A stretch of 64,000 nt of DNA from Malus domestica (lineage: Eukaryota > Streptophyta > Magnoliopsida > Rosales > Rosaceae), in NCBI RefSeq assembly GCF_042453785.1, contig NC_091661.1:30743501-30807500 (forward strand), written 5' to 3'. Of this stretch, positions 57,905 through 64,000 are shown in pieces; position 1 is the first letter of the stretch, and every line of letters begins with the position of its first letter. The notes beneath the pieces are model-generated. The model saw nothing but the letters and a program-made list of their open reading frames with translations, did not search any database and was not told the origin of the DNA. The position numbers were made by a program, and so were the translations under genes.

Positions 57905-60086
57905 CACCTCTCTTATGGAATTAACCGTTAAAGTTGTCGAATCTCCGGTCATTGGATTATGGAACCACCACCTCTGCATATGCAAGGAGCATTTGAACAA
58001 GGGAGTCTCCCATCTGCAGAAGCAGCCTAATTGGGAAAATTTCATGATCCTGTTTTCTTTTCCTTGAAATTTTGATAGTGAGATTCTGTAAAATCAGTGG
58101 GTTTCAAGTACTTGATTGTGTTGTTGACTGTTTTAAGGTTTATTAAGATAATAATATCAACTGTTAGTTTAAATGAGTTATAGGTGTATGGGACAAGGAA
58201 ATTAGGCGTTTGCTGCCTGCCTTTGGTCCAAATTTGCAAATTACAATTTTTCTCACCATAGTATTGCCGTCTTCTACCGTATAGTTTTAGTATGAATTTT
58301 TATAGTAAAAATATATATACGGTCGGATCTGTGGCATCACTTCTTTTACACAAACGCACATTTTTGTAGGTTTGTTTCGTAATGTATTTTAATGATCCAA
58401 ATTATCCATTTTTTAGGTATTTCTTCAAAGATCATGTGTATCAAAAAGCACTCAAATCCGAAATCATATAATTTGAACTATTCACATTTTAGGTGGATCA
58501 GCGAAGATCATATTAATGAAAAATTTTCTAAAATTGAAAGTCGTTTAATTATCTGATTGTGGCTTGATAAATAGACAACATTAACAATGAAAAGTATGAA
58601 ATAATAATTAAAGGCTGAAGATTTTCAATTTAAGCGAATTTTTGCAAATTGATCTATAAATGATGATCTACAAAATAAATGGTTTCAGATCATGAGATTC
58701 TTTTGTGCATCGAGCTACTAATTAACACTGTATAAATTTACTAATATAATCATATATAACTCTTACTCAATACATATTTGAATTAAGGTACGATAAATCT
58801 TGTATTTTTTGTGAAAATCGAATGACGTAATCTGAATGACTCCACCCAAAATTTTCTTGGTCAAGTAAGCCCAATTGTTACTATTTCTTTCCAATTGAAA
58901 TTTTCCGTTTGTTTTTATTTTTAAGTATACGTTTCAAAAGACCTCCATCTCCTGTCAGCACTAGGAATACCTAAACGGTTGATCACCAAGAAATCCTGTG
59001 GCTTCTACAAAAACAGAAATAAAAGGGGTTTTTGAACATTAGTCCTTGCAAAAGATTAAAATTTAAAAAAAAACCTGATGCTAAATTAAATATTCAATTT
59101 AATCCCTTGAGTGTACTTTTATCAAAATTTACATTCAATTTTTCTTATTTAATGTGTATTTTTATTTAATCTCCCCATATTAAATTTTAATTTTATTAAT
59201 ATGCACATATTTAATTTGTTTTAATTAGAAATGAACGTAAATGAGAAAATATTAAAAAAAATTGTGATACAAAAATATATAGATACATAAGTGTACAAAA
59301 ATGATTGTGCCAAAATATATAAAATTGACTTTTTTGTACCAAAATATTTGTACCTACATGATTGTACCGAAATATATTATAATGAACCTAAATGTATGTA
59401 CTGAAATGTATTATATTGAATTAATGTACCTAAAAGTCAATACTGAAATGTATGTACCAAAATGTACGAACCTAAATGTCAATACCGAAAATGTATGTAC
59501 CTAAATAAAAAAATGTCAATACAAGTGTACCTAAATGTCAATACTGAAATGTATGTACCTAAATGTCAATACCGAAAATGTATGTACCTAAATATCAATA
59601 CCAAAATATATGTACCTAAATGTATTTACCGAAATAATAATTGAATTAATGTACCTAAAAGTCAATACTCAAATGTGTGTATCAAAGTGTACGTAACGAA
59701 ATGCATTATATTGAATCAATGTAACTACATGTTTGTACCGATAAATATACCAAAATATTCAAATGTATTAATGTACCTAAATGAAGAACATACAAAATTG
59801 TTATCGGAATATATATTATAAAAAATTTAGTTGCCTAAATGTAGACATTAAAATATATTATGGAGAATGAAATAAAAATGAAATGTAAATGTAAATGTAA
59901 TTAATACATTAAAATAAAAATAAAAAGATAAAAGAAAACATCAAAATACAACTAATAAATGATATGATTAAATGTGCTAGGGACTAAAATTGGCTTTTAA
60001 TCTTACATATGGTTATAATCTAAAACTCATCTTTTTTAGGGATTAAAATGAAGTTTTCTAAATAAAAAAGCATCACAGCCGAATAG
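57905..60086. other. PTB 3' region and AT-rich spacer
   Basis: The PTB 3' UTR occupies the first few hundred bases. Beyond it the only structured feature is the GTACCTAAATGT minisatellite at 59270-59800. I see no gene. Confidence 0.6.
59270..59800 (+). repeat. GTACCTAAATGT minisatellite array
   Basis: Many short degenerate units of the type GTACCTAAATGTCAATACCG, 20-30 bp each. The open frames across it (59301-59504, 59462-59644) encode repetitive peptides with YLNVNTEMYVPKC-type units and are not genes. Confidence 0.8.
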
Positions 60087-60183
60087 TATAAATAGAGGGA
60101 GCCTTCGAGCTTCCATTGCATGCAACAAAGCCAAACACCCCCTCTTCTCTTCTTCACTTCTTCTTCTGCAGTCTTTCGTCATT
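60087..60183 (+). promoter_or_regulatory. TATA box and non-coding first exon of the SPT2 gene
   Basis: TATAAATAG at 60087-60095 is followed by a pyrimidine-rich segment and then a good donor (ATT|GTAAGTCTTT, exon end about 60183). The next acceptor is TGGATTGCAG at 60861, 63 bp before the start codon. Confidence 0.6.
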
Positions 60184-60923
60184 GTAAGTCTTTCTCTCCT
60201 CAACGTTGAATATTTAGGGTTTGCACGTTTTCTTCTTTTGTTTTTCACTTCGGTGAATCGATCGATGTTATTTATTTATTTTTTACGCTCACGAGTTCTT
60301 GCTTTCTGGGAACTACCAAGCAGATGGTTTAACTTGTAGAACAAGGACTCCTAAATACTTCAATTTCCTACTTGTTTGATGCTTTTTCGTTGTACGATTA
60401 TATGTTTTTATCTGTTTTTCAACTTACTTTAATTGCTCCTTTTCTCGAATCTCGTATTTTTTTGGATAGGTTTTAAGTTTTGAATAGGATTTGATTTAGG
60501 TTTTGGTTTTAGGAAACCTCGATTCCTAAGAATTCTTGCTGGTTAGAGGTTGATTTGTTGTTTTTTCTTCAACTCGTGTGTTATTTTTTTAATTTTTAAT
60601 TTTCCCTTTACTCTATGTTTCTTCCATTCTTTCTGAAATGTATCGGCATATTATCGAACAAATTAGGGTTTAGGAAAACTTCTGATTTTCCCACATTCTA
60701 CAAGTACACATATATATAGGGCGACCCAAGCCAACAAGGCTCACAACTTTGCGAGGGTCTGGAGAGAAATTGCACTTAAACTGATGTGTCGTCTTTGTTA
60801 AACTATTGATAATCTCTGCATCAAATCATATTAATTTGCATTTTTCACTCTTGGATTGCAGGTGAGAAATTGTGCTTTTATAAAAAGCTATGTTCAATAG
60901 TTAACTTAACAGTTTGGGAAAAG

Positions 60924-62683
60924 ATGGGAGCACTTAGTGATCCTAGTGAAGCCGAATTGGACTTCCTTCAACAAAGGCAACAATTCAAAGAACGCTTTCG
61001 AATCAATCATATGAAGGAATCGGGGTCTGCTAATGATCGTCCCATCGATAAGAATAAAAGTGACAAGTTTTTCTTTCTTTTCGGATGTTCATCGACGAGG
61101 AAGGAATTGATAAAGCTGCATTTGGTTTGAGATGGATGAGTTGTTTTTCGACACATACAGTGTCTTCATCTTTGCAGCTTCGGGACATTCTTTGGACCCT
61201 CACAACCTACCATATCGCGAAGAGTGCTCGAAGAAAGAAAAGCACTAATGCCGGGATTAACGAAGTTGGCATCCAAGGTCAGACGTTCTGATGATCAGGT
61301 ATGCAATCAATGAAACCTTTGTCATGAAATTTATTTGTATCGTGATATTAGTGTATAATTTTTCACCTCAGCGTTTTAATTTCTTCTCTAGGGTAAAAAG
61401 AGCCTGAAGACCCCTTCCTCAATTACAACAAAGTCTGGTTCGACATTAAAAATTATAAAGAAGTCCCGGGATTACTCCTTTTTGTCGTTAAACGAAGCAG
61501 AAACACCGGCAACTTCAAAAGGGGAGTCTAGACTCCGTAAAGATTCTGTCTCGAATTCAAGCAATGCAAGAACTCCGGTTTCTGGTACGAATAGAGCTCC
61601 TGTGGCGAAGTTGAAGCCTGAAAAGAAGCAACGTTGGGAAGATAAGGAGAGACATCATGAGAAGAGACAAGATTTGATGCCAAGGCAGTCTTCCTTGCAA
61701 CGTAAGGTTCCAAAAGTGAATGAAACTTCTTCAACGAAGTCACTGCCTGCATCGAAGAAAAAATTGGAACAACGAAAGGATTTGCATCAACCTACAAAAC
61801 TAAAACCAAAGCCAGATAAAACTCAGTCTCCTCCACAAGAGAATTCAACGAAGTCACTGCCTGCATCGAAGAAACAATTGGAGCAACGAAAGGTTTTGCA
61901 TCAACCTGCGAAAGCAAAACTGAAACCAGATGATAAAACTCAGTCTCCTCCACAACGACAGAATCTTGATAGGTACAAAGCCTCCTCATCAAAGTTACCA
62001 TCTTCGACAAAGCACGACATTAAAAAAGAAAAGCAAATCCTCCAACCCAATAACACAAGAGTGATGCCGAAACGGCAAAACTCCTCGAAAAATAAGGTTC
62101 TTTCTCACTGACATGCATTCATATTTTCCATTCATTTGTTTGTTCATATTTCTTTCCATCTTTCTGTGACGAAGCTCATGAATTTCTCTGAATCGAATTT
62201 CAGCAGATCAAACGCGACGTGGCGGAGAGTTCTTATGATGACAAAGTCGAAGTTTCTTCTATGATCCAATCAATTTTTAGGTAAAACTTCTGTCTTTATG
62301 TTCTGATTTCTTGGTTTCCACTTTTCATGTTTCGTATTGTCTTAATATTTTGGGTTGTGGTTTTTCAGACGTAAACGTAAGCATATTCGGGAGGAATATT
62401 CCGATTCTGACGAGGATGACGCTGCAATGGTTTCCACCTTTCACGATATTATTAGAGAAGAGAACAGGAGGTGCCATACTTTTCCTCTTCAAGTAATGAA
62501 TTACAACTTAGTTGTATATTTACGTGCAAAATCTAAGTGTGCCTCTCATTTGACAGTTCAAAAATTGCTAGGAAGGAGGATGAAATCGAGCGTCTACGGC
62601 TCGAAGAAGAAGAGAAGCAAGAGAGGTTAAGAAAAGCAAAGAAGCAGAAGCTGAAAGCATACAAAAGCGATTCCAACTCTTGA
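60924..62683 (+). CDS. SPT2-domain chromatin protein
   Basis: Six coding exons (60924-61066, 61178-61298, 61392-62096, 62204-62280, 62369-62470, 62557-62683) join in frame to about 424 residues. The C-terminal SPT2 region (about residues 340-424) reads MIQSIFRRKRKHIREEYSDS, an acidic run, MVSTFHDIIREENRRSSKIA, then a basic helix rich in Arg/Lys/Glu to the stop. SPT2 family proteins bind DNA and histones H3/H4 and act during transcription. The middle exon encodes a low-complexity Lys/Gln/Ser-rich linker with a tandem repeat. Two details needed care: the exon 1 donor is GACAA|GTTTTT, supported by the conserved join DNFGTFFGPSQP, and exon 4 has a tandem CAGCAG acceptor. The first ATG after the leader intron is ATGGGAGCACTTAG. 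Confidence 0.88.
61731..61950 (+). repeat. In-frame tandem repeat in the SPT2 gene
   Basis: Two copies of a unit of about 37-40 codons with STKSLPASKKKLEQRK, then LHQP, then KPDKTQSPPQ. The frame is kept. The unit is basic and fits a disordered DNA- or histone-binding linker. Confidence 0.85.
62204..62209 (+). other. NAGNAG tandem splice acceptor, SPT2 exon 4
   Basis: The intron ends TTTCAGCAG. Splicing at either AG (exon start at 62204 or 62207) keeps the frame and adds or omits one Gln codon. Confidence 0.6.
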
Positions 62684-63162
62684 TGTAAATGACCTAATTG
62701 ATAGATAAAAGTATGATATTTTTATGTTAGTGAAATCCACATAGCTTTTGAAATCCGGCTAACCACTCGCCAAACTTAACATAAAATGCAAGCAGAAGCA
62801 AATGTACAAATGCCGTCTCTCGGCACATACATACACAACCAAAATCATATCACCGAAACAGAACCCGAAATTCACAGAGAAACTAGTCCGGTTTTTTCTT
62901 CCTGTACTTTTCATTCGCGAAAGGGTTACAGAAACCTTTATGACGGATGTGGTTCTTAAGATCCTAAACACAGGAAGTTTAACAATCTAATTTTTTTGTA
63001 CTGATGGAAAACAAGGGAAACAAAAATATGAGCGTGTTTCACGTGTGTGAAATGGAAGTGTACAACTGCCTGTCCGTCTCCAAAACCTCCGAGTTAGGAA
63101 AGCCTCGGAAGCTTCATCCATTGCAGTCTTTGGCCGCCACCATGTGCTATCGGTTCCAATTT
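62684..63162. other. Convergent 3' region between SPT2 and PYL genes
   Basis: Both flanking genes end here, 479 bp apart. The short open frames on both strands (62759-62990) look like chance. Confidence 0.6.
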
Positions 63163-63381
63163 TCAGAGCCGATCAATTGGCTCAGTTTGGTCCTGTACCG
63201 CAAGTCGCTCTGAGACGTCAGAAAGAGATTTGAGATTGCACTGGATCAAGGCTTCAACAAAGTAGCAGGTCTCATCCTTGGTGTTCCCTTCAGGAATGTC
63301 AACTACAAATGACTCAATCACCAGAGTCCCCGGTCTTCCGTCAATTATCTCTGGATGGAGGGAGATGATTGAAGAGTAGTT
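63163..63381 (-). CDS. PYR/PYL/RCAR abscisic acid receptor, last exon (PYL8/9-like), partial
   Basis: The exon opens after an acceptor (TTTTTCCCAG on the minus strand) with NYSSIISLHPEIIDGRPG, then TLVIESFVVDIPEGNTKDET and CYFVEALIQCNLKSLSDVSE, ending EPIDRL. This is the C-terminal third of a PYL8/9-type START-fold receptor, including the long C-terminal helix that closes the ABA pocket and contacts PP2C phosphatases. The exon boundary before NYSS is where PYL8/9 genes carry an intron. The upstream exons (gate SGLPA and latch HRL) are not in the 619 bp to the right and must lie beyond the window. Residue Q in IQCNL replaces the usual Arg. Confidence 0.92.
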   Translation of the reverse strand, partial: NYSSIISLHPEIIDGRPGTLVIESFVVDIPEGNTKDETCYFVEALIQCNLKSLSDVSERLAVQDQTEPIDRL

Positions 63382-64000
63382 CTGGGAAAAAAATAATACA
63401 AACAAGTTAAATATACATAGGATGGTTGCATAATAGCAGAACAAAAGGATAAACTGAAAACAAGGACTCCTCATTGAGTTTGGAGATCCACTGATCCAAA
63501 ATATTATAGGAGGATCAGTTTCCGACTCAGAGGCTTGTAAACAGGCCTACTTTAGTCAACATGGCAGCACCCTCGTTGCTGCTTAGTGCAGATAGCGTGA
63601 GAGTTTTATGGTTAACCCTAAGGATTGATATATATATGTAACCATTCATATATATTTTATATTATCAGTAGGATTCACGTCAATAACCTCATCCGAATTC
63701 ATCCATAAGCCATCAAGTACCAATTTTGAACTTAGAGACAGATGCCAGTGGTCACTGATTAAAAGGAACAAGGAACCAACACCGTAAATTTAAATTTTGT
63801 GCAGCCAAAGCTGAAGCCTGTTTCAGGAAATCTTTTTCTGTTTCCATTAAATTTTGATGAGATCAAGTTCAACGGGCCCAAAACTTCAAAACTAAAATGC
63901 AGAGACTCTGGTGAACACAGAACTTCATATTAAAATCTTGTGAACTAGTTAACCTTTTAGCTTGTATGCTCAGAAATGTGCAACCAAATAAAAGGAAAAG
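63382..64000 (-). other. PYL intron running to the window edge
   Basis: Between the PYL last exon and the right edge I see no other PYL exon on the minus strand, so this is probably intron. No other feature is recognised. Confidence 0.6.

Noticed and set aside
59270-59800. CRISPR-like regular repeats (also 37045-37215 and 10597-10975)
   Set aside because: The units are adjacent and degenerate, without unique spacers of even length, and the genome is a plant's. They are minisatellites or transposon arrays.

Overview
This window is nuclear DNA of a flowering plant. The genes have short GT-AG introns and are embedded in AT-rich, repeat-laden sequence. The families are land-plant specific: SPEECHLESS-type bHLH, group III WRKY, CPC/TRY-type R3-MYB, SWEET, PLS-class PPR, PYL receptor and a plastid sigma factor relic. 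Gene style and repeat content (a Cassandra TRIM with 5S-like LTRs, a second TRIM, many Mutator- and hAT-type MITEs) suggest a woody eudicot, most likely Rosaceae of the apple/pear kind. That placement is inference, not a search result. There is no operon, CRISPR array, prophage or other prokaryotic feature.

Layout. 1-8 kb: SPEECHLESS-like bHLH (+), tail-to-tail with a group III WRKY (-). 8-20 kb: a repeat field with a long-TIR candidate, a complete 2.6 kb PIF/Harbinger element whose transposase carries two in-frame stops, nested MITEs, and two 199 bp Mutator-type fold-backs with perfect 9 bp target duplications. 21-23.5 kb: a decayed SIG5 (plastid sigma factor) pseudogene. 23.7-30 kb: a 3'-truncated Ty1/copia element with a scrambled LTR and two nested MITEs. 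30.5-32.4 kb: an intact three-exon R3-MYB (-). 33-37 kb: two TRIMs in opposite orientation. 41.3-42.6 kb: a SWEET sugar transporter (+). 43.5-45.7 kb: an intronless PPR gene (-). 46-50 kb: another repeat nest. 50.3-51.9 kb: a six-helix membrane protein of unknown function. 53-58 kb: a polypyrimidine-tract-binding protein. 60-62.7 kb: an SPT2-domain chromatin protein. 63.2-63.4 kb: the last exon of a PYL8/9-like ABA receptor, which continues past the right edge.

The intact genes do not form one pathway. They include epidermal cell-fate regulators (SPEECHLESS for stomata, an R3-MYB of the hair-patterning family), stress and hormone signalling (WRKY, PYL), sugar transport (SWEET), organelle RNA processing (PPR), splicing control (PTB) and chromatin (SPT2). 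I rebuilt exon structures by hand from splice sites, frame and family conservation; every intact multi-exon model closes in frame. I found no convincing undescribed system. The points most worth following up are the Leu-to-Phe change in the bHLH-contact motif of the R3-MYB, the duplicated splice acceptor and pyrimidine-rich intron of PTB, the GC-AG introns, the decay pattern of the transposons, and the large fold-backs.
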